A stretch of DNA of 64,000 nt from an uncultured bacterium (GTDB lineage Bacteria > Spirochaetota > Leptospiria > Leptospirales > Leptonemataceae): positions 62,001-126,000 of the forward strand of contig CALFVU010000006.1 of NCBI GenBank assembly GCA_937928085.1, in the 5' to 3' direction. Positions 1-9,017 of the stretch are shown piece by piece; positions within the stretch are counted from its first letter, which is position 1, and each line of letters opens with the position of its first letter. The notes under the pieces are model-generated. The model ran no database searches. It had not been told where the DNA came from and saw only the letters and a list, made by a program, of their open reading frames with translations. Made by a program: the position numbers and the translations under genes.

Positions 1-1823
1 CATTGGATATTGTATAAATTGCTTTTTCGAATAAAAAGATATTTTATATTTTTTAAAGGTTTGATTTCTTCGTATTTTTGTTCTTTATCGTAGTATAGTA
101 TCGAATATAATTCTTCAATATCTTTGTGGTTTAAAGCAAGAGAAAGTTCATCTATCCAAATAAGACCTTGATGTTGCCTTTCGATATATTCAATTGCTTT
201 TTCTATTCTTTCTGGGATAGTTTTCATTTTTTCTTTTGGGATTTGAGTTTTTCGTTTCTGAATCAATTTAGTTTTATTTTCTTGGACTACTTGATTTGCA
301 GGTAAAAAATGACCTTCTTGGTCTTGTTCATTTGGTGCAATCGCGAATAATTTTTTTAACCAATTCCATAATAACACAAAAAGACTTTTTTTTGGTTTTT
401 TTTGTTTTTCCCATTCTTTTATTGCTTGATGTAATTTTACTTGTTCTTCTATGATTTTTTGGGGAAGTGATAATTTATTTTTTTGATTTATGTCTAAAAG
501 AAAATCATAAATACCATTCACATAACCAGAATTTTTTAGAATTAAATGAATCAGATTTCTTTGATGTTTATTTCGAATAAAACACTGAGGAATATTAATT
601 TTGTAAATACAATAATACAATTTTTCTTTTGATTGGGATTTTGATTCATACACAATGAGTTCTGGATTTGATTTAAGTCTTTTGATGATTTGAAAAAAAA
701 TATTATGTTTTTCTGTGTTTAAGTTTTCTAAAAAAGATTTCGGAATTTCAAAGTTTTCTAGTGAAATAACTTCCAGAGAGAAATTCATATTGAATTTTTT
801 TAAAAAAATCTTAACAAGTTCTTCCAGAAGAATGTTAGAACGGATTACTTCGAATTCTTCGCATATATGGATTAAATGATGTACTGTTTCTAATAGCTCT
901 TTCACATTAGGCCATAATTCTTCTGAATAAATCGAAGGATGAGAATTTAGTATAGAAAAAATTGTATTCCAGTTTAGGTCAAAATTTTCGGAATCAAAAT
1001 CTGATTGAAGATAACGAATGAGAGATATAAAAATTTCTTTTGCAATTTCTAAAAAAAACTCCAATTCATTTTGGGAAACAGAAATTTCTTCTGTTTCTTC
1101 GTTTATAAGAAGAGTTCTTTCTAAAGTGGGATAATAAAATAAAAATTTATTTGATAGTTCCACAATTAGAGGACGTTGTCCTTTTTCCAAAAGATATTGT
1201 TTGGATTGTTCGTCCATTTCTTTGTTATTGATTAAATAATCGTAAATTTCTTTTGAAGATTTTGTTAAGAGATTATATAAGAAATTCCATAGGTTTTGAT
1301 TGATTTTAAGTTGATTAAAAAATACATTTAGCGAGTAAGAGAAAAATTTATGAATGGTTTCCAAAATACCACTTTTGGTAGATGTATTTTTAGAAAAAAT
1401 ATTTTCTTTGATCTGTTGCATTAAAATTTGAGAGTTATTATTAAAATTTAGTTCTTTATAATAAAGAAATCGAATTACAGAAATTAAAGAATATTCATTA
1501 CAAAGTTGAATTGCTTTTTCCGCATCTTCTTTTTTTAGAGAAGTAGGTCTAATCAATACTAAATTTTTTTTTAAATTTTTTGTAGATTGTTCGAATTCTA
1601 AATACTCATAGCTTATAAAAACGAAACGGCTTTCTAATAATTTTAAGTTTGTTTCGTAAATGTTAGTTAAATCAGAAATTTTTTTTAAACTCTTGGGAGA
1701 ATGAGTCATCATAATAGACGCAACGGTTCCTTGTTCAATACTTCGAATATCTTTTTCTATAGAAGGATTAAATCCTATTAAAACTGCATTTAGTTCAATG
1801 GCAGAAGCAAAATCTTTTTGCAT
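1..1823 (-). CDS. Large protein of unknown function, C-terminus cut by window edge
   Basis: This frame is not in the ORF track because it has no stop before the window edge. Reading the minus strand from the ATG at 1823 (MQKDFASAIELNAVLIG) I find no stop codon down to base 1, about 607 residues. The product is hydrophilic, rich in Lys, Glu, Asn, Ile and Leu, and predicted mostly helical. I see no signal peptide or membrane segment and I do not recognise a family. The start lies 5 bases after the rpe stop codon, so it is probably the last known gene of an fmt-rpe-orf operon. There is no clear ribosome-binding site, so translational coupling to rpe is likely. Gene reality is well supported by the length of the open frame; function is unknown. 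Confidence 0.8.
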   Translation of the reverse strand, partial: MQKDFASAIELNAVLIGFNPSIEKDIRSIEQGTVASIMMTHSPKSLKKISDLTNIYETNLKLLESRFVFISYEYLEFEQSTKNLKKNLVLIRPTSLKKEDAEKAIQLCNEYSLISVIRFLYYKELNFNNNSQILMQQIKENIFSKNTSTKSGILETIHKFFSYSLNVFFNQLKINQNLWNFLYNLLTKSSKEIYDYLINNKEMDEQSKQYLLEKGQRPLIVELSNKFLFYYPTLERTLLINEETEEISVSQNELEFFLEIAKEIFISLIRYLQSDFDSENFDLNWNTIFSILNSHPSIYSEELWPNVKELLETVHHLIHICEEFEVIRSNILLEELVKIFLKKFNMNFSLEVISLENFEIPKSFLENLNTEKHNIFFQIIKRLKSNPELIVYESKSQSKEKLYYCIYKINIPQCFIRNKHQRNLIHLILKNSGYVNGIYDFLLDINQKNKLSLPQKIIEEQVKLHQAIKEWEKQKKPKKSLFVLLWNWLKKLFAIAPNEQDQEGHFLPANQVVQENKTKLIQKRKTQIPKEKMKTIPERIEKAIEYIERQHQGLIWIDELSLALNHKDIEELYSILYYDKEQKYEEIKPLKNIKYLFIRKSNLYNIQ

Positions 1824-1827
1824 AAGG

Positions 1828-2469
1828 TTAGGAAATCCATTTAAGTTTTTTTAAATTATCTTGTATATTTCCTTTAAATATTGCAGAGCCGGCAACGATA
1901 ATGTCTGCTCCTGCATCAAGAATTTTTTTTATATTATTTTCAGTTATACCGCCATCTACTTCTATTAATGTTTTTAAATTTTTATTGAGGATCAGTTCTT
2001 TTAATTTCGAAATTTTTTGTATGGAAGAAGGAATCAATTTTTGACCATAAAAACCAGGTTCTACACTCATAATAAGCACTAAGTCAATGTCTTCTAAAAA
2101 AGGTTCCAGATGTTCAATTGGAGTTTTTGGATTGATGGAAATTCCTGCTTTGATATTTTTTTTCTTAATTTCGTTTGCTAGCCTTACTGGAAAATGAGTA
2201 GCTTCGTAATGGAAGGTAATCACAAACGGATTAAAATCAAAATACTTAGGTACTTCTTTCTCTGGATTTTGTACCATTAAATGAACATCAAAAGGAATTT
2301 TTGTATGTTGCCTTAATACGTTCGCGTATACTTCTCCAAAGGATAAAGTAGGCACAAAATGTCCATCCATAATATCTAAATGTAATAGTTCTACTTGATT
2401 TTCTAGTAGATGTAAAATATTTTTTAAATCTGTAAGATCACTAGCTAAAATTGAGGGGGAAAGCATCAT
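1828..2469 (-). CDS. rpe: Ribulose-phosphate 3-epimerase
   Basis: This enzyme interconverts D-ribulose 5-phosphate and D-xylulose 5-phosphate in the cytosolic pentose phosphate pathway. The TIM-barrel family hallmarks are present: the start MLSPSILASD, LHLDIMDGHFVPTLSFG with the catalytic/metal Asp and His, VEPGFYGQ, and VDGGITENN near the C-terminus with the second catalytic Asp. The ORF track begins 17 codons earlier at a TTG-type start. I prefer the ATG at 2469 because AAGGA lies 7 bases before it and it gives the usual N-terminus and a normal length of 213 residues. It is downstream of fmt (37-base gap) and upstream of an unknown large gene in one minus-strand operon. Confidence 0.96.
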   Translation of the reverse strand: MMLSPSILASDLTDLKNILHLLENQVELLHLDIMDGHFVPTLSFGEVYANVLRQHTKIPFDVHLMVQNPEKEVPKYFDFNPFVITFHYEATHFPVRLANEIKKKNIKAGISINPKTPIEHLEPFLEDIDLVLIMSVEPGFYGQKLIPSSIQKISKLKELILNKNLKTLIEVDGGITENNIKKILDAGADIIVAGSAIFKGNIQDNLKKLKWIS

Positions 2470-2506
2470 AATGATTTCCTTTTTTTTGTTATTGCAAAAA
2501 GGGGAA

Positions 2507-3463
2507 TCATAAAAATACATCTCCTTCTTTTACAAAATTACCGTTAATACAGTCATTTGCATCAATTTTTTTTTTGTTAGGAAATTGAATTTCTAAAATT
2601 TCTAAAAAACTGTTTTTAGTTTTAACGTAAAGATGATTTCTTTTATTTTTTTTTTGAACGATACAATAACCATTGGGTACATTTAAATCTTCTAAAGATT
2701 CTGAAATCTTCGTTCGAAAAATCTTGATGTTGTGTATGATGTTTCCATTTTTTTTCAATTGGGTTTTACAAACTGGATTGGGATTTAACGCTCTTACCAA
2801 ATTATGAATTTCCTCTTTCGTAAAATTCCAATCAATAAAGGATATTTCTGGTGTTATTTTCGTACAATACGTTGCAAGAGTTTCTTCTTGATTTTTTGCA
2901 TTTTTTAAATAAAACTCTAAATTTCCTAGAACATCTAATGTTAGTTCTATCCCTAAAGGTAGAACTCTTGATAATAATTCTCCGTAGGTTTCTGAAGGAT
3001 CGATCACAAATTCTTTTTGAGCTAAAATGTCGCCAGCATCCATTTTTTCAGAAACTTTTTGTAACGTCCAACCACTTTTTGTATATCCTTTAAGAATTGC
3101 AGTTTGTAAAGGAGAGGCTCCACGTAGTTCAGGTAGTAAAGAACCATGCAAGTTTAATGTTTTAAATTTTGGTATTTCAAATACCTCTTTAGGGATTATT
3201 TTTCCATAAGCAAATACGAAAAATACATCAAGATCCATTTCTTGAATTTTTTTTAAAAACTCTTTTTCTTTTAAATTGGTAGGCCTGAACAAAGGGATGT
3301 TATTTTTTAGTGCAAATTCGGATACTGGTGTTGGTTTTAAAATTTTTGATCGATCCGAGATAGAATCAGGATTAGAAATTACGACTTTTACTTCATGAAA
3401 TTTATAAATTTCTTTTAATAGCTCTAAAGAATAATTTGGACTTCCGAAGTATCCAATTTTCAC
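2507..3463 (-). CDS. fmt: Methionyl-tRNA formyltransferase
   Basis: Fmt formylates the initiator Met-tRNA using 10-formyltetrahydrofolate. The 318-residue length is normal. The N-terminal Rossmann domain carries the signature NLHGSLLPELRGASPLQTAI, containing the catalytic Asn and His, followed by the catalytic Asp in MDAGDILAQ. The C-terminal tRNA-binding OB domain follows from about residue 205. The start codon is GTG (GTG AAA ATT GGA) with a GGA-type ribosome-binding site a few bases upstream, and the N-terminus MKIGYFGSP fits the family. It is the first gene of a minus-strand run with rpe and is divergent from the AEC transporter gene, 51 bases away. Confidence 0.96.
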   Translation of the reverse strand: MKIGYFGSPNYSLELLKEIYKFHEVKVVISNPDSISDRSKILKPTPVSEFALKNNIPLFRPTNLKEKEFLKKIQEMDLDVFFVFAYGKIIPKEVFEIPKFKTLNLHGSLLPELRGASPLQTAILKGYTKSGWTLQKVSEKMDAGDILAQKEFVIDPSETYGELLSRVLPLGIELTLDVLGNLEFYLKNAKNQEETLATYCTKITPEISFIDWNFTKEEIHNLVRALNPNPVCKTQLKKNGNIIHNIKIFRTKISESLEDLNVPNGYCIVQKKNKRNHLYVKTKNSFLEILEIQFPNKKKIDANDCINGNFVKEGDVFL

Positions 3464-3514
3464 AATTCCAATTTTTTTTCTTTATTTGAAAAACAAATAA
3501 AAAAAATAGTTTTT

Positions 3515-4459
3515 ATGTCTAATATTGTTTTAGTGATTCTTAGCTTTTTATTAGGATTTTTTTTTCGAAAATTTAGCGAGTTTTATGTTTCCAGAAATAG
3601 TGATGTGATGATTTTTCCTTTAGAGACTCCAAAGGTACTAAATGCTTTTATAATATATGTCTCTCTTCCTTCTTTGATTGTTCTACATATACATAACTTA
3701 GAATTAAAAAAAGAAATGTTTGCTTTAATGGCTATGCCATGGATTCTTTTTTTATTGTCATTTTTGCTTATTAATTTTTTAGGTAAAATTTTCTCTTGGG
3801 ATAATTCTTTAAAAGGAAGTTTAATACTTACTTCGGGATTAGGAAATACTTCGTTTGTTGGTATTCCTATGATTAAAGCGTATTATGGAGAAGAATATGT
3901 TAGTTTAGGACTTGTAAGTGATCAGGCAGGAACATTTCTTGTCCTTTCTACTTTAGGAATCATTGTTGCGAATCAATATTCAGTTGAAAGTTCAAATCAA
4001 AAACAAATCTCTTTTTTTAGACTTTTAAAACAAGTACTTTATTTTCCACCGTTTTTGTTTTTTTCTCTTACTTTGTTATTAAAAGCATTTCCTTATCCTG
4101 ATTGGTTTGTAGAAGTATTAAAAGTTTTAGGTAATACTTTAAGCCCCTTAGCACTTTTTTCTGTAGGATTTCAGTTAAAATTTAGTGATTTTAAGAAAGA
4201 TAAGATTTATTTATTTATAGGACTTTTTTATAAATTAATTTTAGCACCTATTTTTATTGCTTTTTTATATAGCTTTTTTTTTCTTCCAAAAGAAGTGTAT
4301 TATATTTCTATCTTCGAAGCAGCCATGGCTCCTATGATTACCGGTGGAATTGTTGCGATTAGTTATCAATTACGACCCTCTTTAGTGGTTTTGATGTTGG
4401 CTATTGGAATTCCTTTATCTTTTGTTACACTTCCATTTTTTTGGTATTTTTTTCATTGA
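3515..4459 (+). CDS. AEC-family membrane transporter
   Basis: This is a 314-residue integral inner-membrane protein of the auxin-efflux-carrier (AEC, Mem_trans) family, which exports or imports organic anions and related solutes. About ten hydrophobic helices are visible, arranged as two inverted halves. Family motifs include the first-half segment SGLGNTSFVGIPMIKAYYGEE and, in the second half, EAAMAPMITGGIVA. The substrate cannot be told from sequence. The ribosome-binding site is weak. It sits 6 bases before truB and probably heads the truB-rpsO-pnp-dut run. Family assignment is firm; specificity is open. Confidence 0.88.
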   Translation: MSNIVLVILSFLLGFFFRKFSEFYVSRNSDVMIFPLETPKVLNAFIIYVSLPSLIVLHIHNLELKKEMFALMAMPWILFLLSFLLINFLGKIFSWDNSLKGSLILTSGLGNTSFVGIPMIKAYYGEEYVSLGLVSDQAGTFLVLSTLGIIVANQYSVESSNQKQISFFRLLKQVLYFPPFLFFSLTLLLKAFPYPDWFVEVLKVLGNTLSPLALFSVGFQLKFSDFKKDKIYLFIGLFYKLILAPIFIAFLYSFFFLPKEVYYISIFEAAMAPMITGGIVAISYQLRPSLVVLMLAIGIPLSFVTLPFFWYFFH

Positions 4460-4465
4460 ATAAAA

Positions 4466-5365
4466 ATGAAACCATATAGTGGTATTATTTTTTATTATAA
4501 ACAGAAAAGCATTACCTCTTATGAATTAGTAAAAAAAGTCAAAAAACAATTAGAATCTATACATAAACAAAAGATAAAAGTAGGACATACAGGAACGTTA
4601 GATAAATTTGCAGAAGGTCTAATGATTCTTTTAATTCAGGATGGCACTGTTTTTTCTGAATATTTTCTAAAACAAGATAAAACTTATTTTACAGAAGTTT
4701 TGATTGGTAAAGAAACAGATACTTTTGATCCAGATGGTAACATTGTAAAAGAAATGGAAAAAAATTTGACTAAAAATTTTATTGCAGAAAATATTAAAAG
4801 AATTCAAAAAGAAGTGGAAAGACTAAAAGAACTTACGATGCAAGTTCCACCTGAATATTCAGCCGTTAAAATTCAAGGCAAACGATCATCTGATTGGGTT
4901 CGTTCCGGTAAATCGGTTACGTTAAAACCAAGAGAAATCAAAGTTTATGAAAGCAAATTTTTGGGTCTTTCACCACAAGGTAATCTTTTTATTGAATTTA
5001 GGGTTTCCTCAGGCACTTATATTAGGGGTTTGATTAAGGAATTGAGCTTACGTTTGAATTTTCCATTAATGGTATACAATTTAAAAAGAACTGCAATTGG
5101 TAATTGGTCATTAGATTCAGAAATGATTTCAAATGAAGAAAAAATCAAAATTTATCATTTAATAGATATTTTAGATTGGAATACTATACAATTAAAGGAT
5201 GAATTAGTAAAAAAAATTCAAAATGGGGTAAATATCAATTTAAATTTAGAAAAAATTTATACAGAAAATTTTTTTATTTTAAATCAAAAAGGAAACATAA
5301 TTGCGTGGTGTAAAAAAATTGGGACTTCTTTATACGAATTTAAAAAAATCTTTACAGAATCATAA
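4466..5365 (+). CDS. truB: tRNA pseudouridine(55) synthase
   Basis: TruB isomerises uridine 55 in the T-loop of tRNAs to pseudouridine. The catalytic motif is clear: VGHTGTLDKFAEGLMILL, with the nucleophilic Asp in GTLD. Later family motifs follow, including PPEYSAVKIQGKR and the RVSSGTYIRGLIKEL segment matching the usual SxGTYIRxL. The 299-residue length is normal. The C-terminal part after about residue 215 is Lys/Asn-rich and poorly conserved. The gene starts 6 bases after the transporter stop and precedes rpsO and pnp, the order found in many bacteria. Confidence 0.96.
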   Translation: MKPYSGIIFYYKQKSITSYELVKKVKKQLESIHKQKIKVGHTGTLDKFAEGLMILLIQDGTVFSEYFLKQDKTYFTEVLIGKETDTFDPDGNIVKEMEKNLTKNFIAENIKRIQKEVERLKELTMQVPPEYSAVKIQGKRSSDWVRSGKSVTLKPREIKVYESKFLGLSPQGNLFIEFRVSSGTYIRGLIKELSLRLNFPLMVYNLKRTAIGNWSLDSEMISNEEKIKIYHLIDILDWNTIQLKDELVKKIQNGVNINLNLEKIYTENFFILNQKGNIIAWCKKIGTSLYEFKKIFTES

Positions 5366-5417
5366 AGAAAAAAATATTAAATATGCAAATATTTTCTGAA
5401 AGATTTTGGAGTTAGTT

Positions 5418-5687
5418 ATGTTAAACAGTGAAAAAAAATTAGAAATTAAAAAAAAATTTTCAAGACACGAAAAAGATACAGGATCTCCCGAAGTGCAAAT
5501 TGCACTATTAACAGAAAGAATCAAAAGTCTAACCGAGGAACATTTTAAAGTGCATAGAAAAGATCATCATTCTAAAAGGGGACTACTCAAAATGGTTTCA
5601 AAAAGAAAAAGATTATTGTCTTACTTACAAAAAAAAGACTACAAAAAATATAAAGCATTAATCGAAGAATTAAATTTAAGAAAATAA
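5418..5687 (+). CDS. rpsO: 30S ribosomal protein S15
   Basis: S15 is a primary 16S rRNA-binding protein of the small-subunit platform. The sequence matches the family throughout: [51 protein letters not shown]. The ORF track begins at a TTG at 5406, which would place the ribosome-binding site inside the gene. GGAG at 5408-5411 lies 6 bases before the ATG at 5418, giving [11 protein letters not shown] and the usual 89 residues. It lies between truB and pnp. The 40-base leader contains an imperfect AT inverted repeat that could take part in the autoregulation known for rpsO in other bacteria, but this is only a suggestion. Confidence 0.97.
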   Translation: MLNSEKKLEIKKKFSRHEKDTGSPEVQIALLTERIKSLTEEHFKVHRKDHHSKRGLLKMVSKRKRLLSYLQKKDYKKYKALIEELNLRK

Positions 5688-5699
5688 AATAGGTATAAG

Positions 5700-7952
5700 A
5701 TGGATCAAGAAACTTTTTACACTTCAGAAGAAGACTATCCAAATTTAGAGAGTGAACAAAACATAACAATAAAAAATAATTATTTTACGAAAGAATTTCA
5801 ACAAGTGAAAGCTCCATGGTTGGATAAGGAACTAATTTTAGAAACTGGAAAATGGGCAAAACAAGCTCATGGGGCTGTTGTTTACAAATATGATAAAATT
5901 GTTTTATTAGCAACCGTATGTGCTGAAAAAGAACCTAAAGAGGGGCAGGATTTTTTTCCTTTAACTGTAGAATATAGAGAAAAATCTTATTCTATTGGAA
6001 AATTACCCGGTGGTTTTGTTAAGAGGGAGAGTAAACCGTTAGATCATGAAATTTTAATATCTCGTTTGGTTGATAGACCCATTCGTCCTTTATTTCCTGC
6101 AGGATATTTGTGCGAAGTTCAGCTACTCGTTACTGTTTTATCTGCTGACTCAGAAACATCCATAGAAGGTCATGCAATCACTGCTTCCTCAGCTGCTTTA
6201 TGTATTTCGGATATACCATTTTTAGAACCAGTAGCTGGAGTAGTAGTTGGTTATTTTGATGGTAAATTTTATTGTGATCCAAAAAGAGAAATCTTAGAAA
6301 AAGGCGAATTAGAACTAGTTGTAGCTGGAACAGAAAATGCTGTAACAATGATCGAAGGATCTGCAAAAGAAATTCCAAATGATATTTTTGTACAGGCGAT
6401 TGATTTTGCACATCAAAAAATTAAAGAAAAAATTGAAATTCAAAAACAACTTATAGAAAAAGTCAAACCTATCAAAAGGGAAGTAAAATTAAAAGAAGAA
6501 AATAAAAAATTAAAAGAATTCATTTGGAACTATGCTTATGACTTGATTTACACTGCTAATCAAACAAAAGATAAGAAAAAAAGAGCAACAAAAATCGAAG
6601 AAATCAATAAAAAGACTATTGATGCTATTCTAGAAAACATCAATGTTTTTGGTGAAAATATAAAAATTGATGAAATATTAAAAGACAGTAAAAATTTTTT
6701 ATATGAACTTGAATACGAAGTAGTTAGAAAAACTATTTTTAATGAAGGTATACGATCCGATGGACGAAAACCTGATGAGATACGCGATATACAGATAGAA
6801 ATTGACGTACTTCCCTCAGCTCATGGTTCTGCAGTTTTTACTCGAGGGCAAACCCAATCCCTTGGGGTTGTAACGTTAGGTTCTGGAAATGATTTTCAAC
6901 TTGTTGAGAGTTTATATGGGGAAGAACAAAAAAAATTTATGCTTCATTATAACTTTCCTCCATTTTCTACAGGCGAAGTAAAAAAATTAGGACCCCCTGC
7001 AAGAAGGGAAATTGGACATGGAAATTTAGCTGAAAGAGCTATAAAAGCGGTATTACCTAAAGAAGAAGATTTTCCTTATGTAATCCGAGTGGTTTCTGAA
7101 ATCTTAGAATCAAATGGTTCTTCTTCTATGGCAAGCGTATGTTCTGCTTCCCTTGCACTTATGGCTGCTGGAGTTCCAATAAAAGCCCCAGTAGCTGGAA
7201 TAGCTATGGGGTTGATTACAGGAAATTCTCCAGATGAGTATATAATCTTACATGACATAGCTGGAATTGAAGATCACTATGGAGATATGGATTTTAAAGT
7301 AGCAGGTACTAGAAAAGGAATTACAGCTTTTCAACTGGATATAAAAACTACAGGATTATCCATCAAAATTTTAAAAGATGCTCTTATACAAGCAGAAAAA
7401 AGTAGAAATTTTATTTTAGACAAAATGGACGAGGTAATTTCAAAACCAAGAGAATCGCTATCAGAGAATGCACCTTTGATTTTATCCGTACAGATCGATA
7501 CTGATAAAATTGGTGAGCTCATCGGTCCAGGTGGTAAAATTATCAAAGGCATTATTGAAAAAACAGGTGCAAATATATGGGTTGAGCAAGATGGAAAAGT
7601 AATGATATCTGCAAGAAATCATGAATCTGCTTTAAATGCAAAAAAAATCATAGAGTCTATGTTTGTTAAAATTGAAGTAGGACAAATTTTTAAAGGTAAA
7701 GTAAAAAGAATTACTGATTTTGGCGCATTTATAGAAATTTTACCTGGAAAAGAAGGACTTTTACATATTTCTAAAATGTCACCCAATCGGATTAACTCCG
7801 TGAAAGAAGTAATGGATGTAGGAGATGAGATTTCTGTTGCGATTTTGGATGTAGATCCTTCTGGCAGAATAAGTCTTATCAATAAAGATTTACAATCAAA
7901 GATTAAAAAACCTGATAAATCATATAGATCGGACAAAAATACAAAAAAATGA
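5700..7952 (+). CDS. pnp: Polyribonucleotide nucleotidyltransferase (PNPase)
   Basis: PNPase degrades RNA 3'-to-5' phosphorolytically in the cytosol. Domain order is complete: first RNase PH domain (LVDRPIRPLFPAGY), a helical linker, second RNase PH domain with the active-site GSSSMASVCSASLALMAAGV and GDMDFKVAGTRKGITAFQLD, then KH (GELIGPGGKIIKGIIEKTGA) and S1 (GQIFKGKVKRITDFGAFIEI). At 750 residues it is about 40 longer than usual. Most of this is a polar N-terminal extension of about 35 residues before VKAPWLDKELILETGKWAKQ. The ATG at 5700 has an AGG-type site. It overlaps dut by 4 bases. Confidence 0.97.
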   Translation: MDQETFYTSEEDYPNLESEQNITIKNNYFTKEFQQVKAPWLDKELILETGKWAKQAHGAVVYKYDKIVLLATVCAEKEPKEGQDFFPLTVEYREKSYSIGKLPGGFVKRESKPLDHEILISRLVDRPIRPLFPAGYLCEVQLLVTVLSADSETSIEGHAITASSAALCISDIPFLEPVAGVVVGYFDGKFYCDPKREILEKGELELVVAGTENAVTMIEGSAKEIPNDIFVQAIDFAHQKIKEKIEIQKQLIEKVKPIKREVKLKEENKKLKEFIWNYAYDLIYTANQTKDKKKRATKIEEINKKTIDAILENINVFGENIKIDEILKDSKNFLYELEYEVVRKTIFNEGIRSDGRKPDEIRDIQIEIDVLPSAHGSAVFTRGQTQSLGVVTLGSGNDFQLVESLYGEEQKKFMLHYNFPPFSTGEVKKLGPPARREIGHGNLAERAIKAVLPKEEDFPYVIRVVSEILESNGSSSMASVCSASLALMAAGVPIKAPVAGIAMGLITGNSPDEYIILHDIAGIEDHYGDMDFKVAGTRKGITAFQLDIKTTGLSIKILKDALIQAEKSRNFILDKMDEVISKPRESLSENAPLILSVQIDTDKIGELIGPGGKIIKGIIEKTGANIWVEQDGKVMISARNHESALNAKKIIESMFVKIEVGQIFKGKVKRITDFGAFIEILPGKEGLLHISKMSPNRINSVKEVMDVGDEISVAILDVDPSGRISLINKDLQSKIKKPDKSYRSDKNTKK

Positions 7953-8398
7953 TTTCCGTAAAAGTTTACTGCGAAAAAGGAGCCAGATTGCCCGAAAAAG
8001 CAACCGAACAATCTGCTTGTTATGATGTTCGAGCTTTTCTTCCTTTTGATCAAGAAATCATTTTAGAACATGGAGACTGGTTTGCTGTTCCTACTGGCCT
8101 TTATTTCCAAATACCAGAAGGATTTTTTATTTCTGTTAGACCTCGTTCTGGCTTGGCATATCAGTATGGGGTTACCTTATTGAATTCTCCAGGAACAATT
8201 GATTGTGATTACAGAGGAGAGCTAAAAATTATTTTGATCAACTTTGGTAAAAGCACTTTTACTATTCGGCACAACGATAGAATTGCACAAATTTTACTCG
8301 AAAAAGAAGTTCCTGTACATTTCATTTCAGTGGATAAAAAAGACTTAACATTGACAAAAAGAAACGACAAAGGTTTTGGAAGTACTGGAATAACATAA
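7949..8398 (+). CDS. dut: Deoxyuridine 5'-triphosphate nucleotidohydrolase (dUTPase)
   Basis: This enzyme hydrolyses dUTP to dUMP, keeping uracil out of DNA and feeding thymidylate synthesis. All five motifs of the trimeric dUTPase family are present in order: ACYDVRAF, RPRSGLAYQYGV, NSPGTIDCDYRGELKI with the catalytic Asp, NDRIAQILLE, and the C-terminal RNDKGFGSTG that closes over the active site. The length of 149 residues is normal. Its ATG overlaps the pnp stop (ATGA), indicating translational coupling, and it ends the 3515-8398 gene run. Confidence 0.97.
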   Translation: MISVKVYCEKGARLPEKATEQSACYDVRAFLPFDQEIILEHGDWFAVPTGLYFQIPEGFFISVRPRSGLAYQYGVTLLNSPGTIDCDYRGELKIILINFGKSTFTIRHNDRIAQILLEKEVPVHFISVDKKDLTLTKRNDKGFGSTGIT

Positions 8399-8442
8399 AA
8401 AAATAAATTTTTGAATTTCTTTTTTATAATATCAAAAAATAA

Positions 8443-8474
8443 TTGACAAAGCTTTGGGTTTAGTATTTTAAAAT
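8443..8474 (+). promoter_or_regulatory. Candidate sigma-70-type promoter of the secreted Cys-rich protein
   Basis: A perfect -35 hexamer TTGACA occupies 8443-8448. An AT-rich -10 region follows (TTTAAA at 8467, or TAAAAT at 8469), with spacing of 18 or 20 bases, so the exact -10 is uncertain. It lies 26 bases before a strong AAGGAG ribosome-binding site and the ATG at 8500. The position between dut and a new transcription unit supports it. Confidence 0.45.
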
Positions 8475-8499
8475 ATACTAATTTAAAAAGGAGTAATGT

Positions 8500-8862
8500 A
8501 TGAAAAAGCTTTTAGGTTTTTCATTTTTATTGAGTTTGTTTCTTAGCGTAGCTATCTTTGCAGATAGTTCTATATTTTTTTGTGAAGAAACTTCTGCTTA
8601 TGGTGCTGCTTGGGGAGCTCCTATGGCAAAAGTGAAGGAAATAGCGAAACAATATTGTATTAATAATGGAGGAACCAATTGTCAAGAATTATTAAGTTGT
8701 AAAACGGGATATGGTGCTATTAGTATTGATAACGAAGGAACTATCGGAGCTTCTTGTGGTGCTTCGAATCAAGCTGAAGCTGATCAATTATCTTTAGAAA
8801 GTTGTAGAGAATATAGTAACGATCCAGATCGTTGTTATGTAAAACATCGATGGAGAGGTTAG
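8500..8862 (+). CDS. Small secreted Cys-rich protein, DUF4189-like
   Basis: This is a 120-residue exported protein. Residues 1-21 form a signal peptide (MKKLLGFSFLLSLFLSVAIFA), leaving a mature domain of about 99 residues with seven cysteines. The second half, YGAISIDNEGTIGASCGASN followed by EAD...C...C, resembles the DUF4189 pattern, and the first half (SAYGAAWGAP...YC...NC) looks like a diverged copy of it. The cysteines suggest periplasmic disulfides. It has its own promoter candidate, an AAGGAG site and a hairpin just after the stop, so it is probably monocistronic. Function is unknown; the family match was made by eye. Confidence 0.75.
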   Translation: MKKLLGFSFLLSLFLSVAIFADSSIFFCEETSAYGAAWGAPMAKVKEIAKQYCINNGGTNCQELLSCKTGYGAISIDNEGTIGASCGASNQAEADQLSLESCREYSNDPDRCYVKHRWRG

Positions 8863-8869
8863 ATGATTT

Positions 8870-8893
8870 TAGTACCAGAATTTTCTGGTACTA
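8870..8893 (+). terminator. Perfect 11-bp hairpin after the Cys-rich protein gene
   Basis: TAGTACCAGAA and TTCTGGTACTA are exact reverse complements separated by two bases, beginning 8 bases after the stop at 8862. No T-run follows (TCAACTATG), so it is not a classic intrinsic terminator. It may instead act as a 3'-end stabilising hairpin or a factor-dependent terminator. Confidence 0.5.
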
Positions 8894-8954
8894 TCAACTA
8901 TGATCAATCCATATGTAAATTGTAGAATCTAGATATATTTCTCGTAAAATAAAT

Positions 8955-8983
8955 TTGACATTCAAGCTATTAGAAAATATTTA
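8955..8983 (+). promoter_or_regulatory. Candidate promoter of greA
   Basis: TTGACA at 8955-8960 is followed after 17 bases by TATTTA at 8978-8983, a weak -10. It sits 34 bases before the greA start, in the only intergenic stretch upstream of that gene. Confidence 0.4.
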
Positions 8984-9017
8984 TCTTGATTCATATTAAA
9001 ATTTTTAGGGGTGGCTA

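Noticed and set aside
4642-4657. TGGCAC followed by TTT, resembling a sigma-54 -24 element
   Set aside because: It lies inside truB, lacks a proper TTGC -12 element, and no gene start is near.
5366-5400. AT-rich imperfect inverted repeat upstream of rpsO as an S15 autoregulatory leader
   Set aside because: The pairing is imperfect and nearly all A-T, which is common by chance here, so it is not reported as a feature.
7619-8053. 144-residue minus-strand ORF over the end of pnp and start of dut
   Set aside because: It is antisense to two genes with full family motifs and has no recognisable domain of its own.
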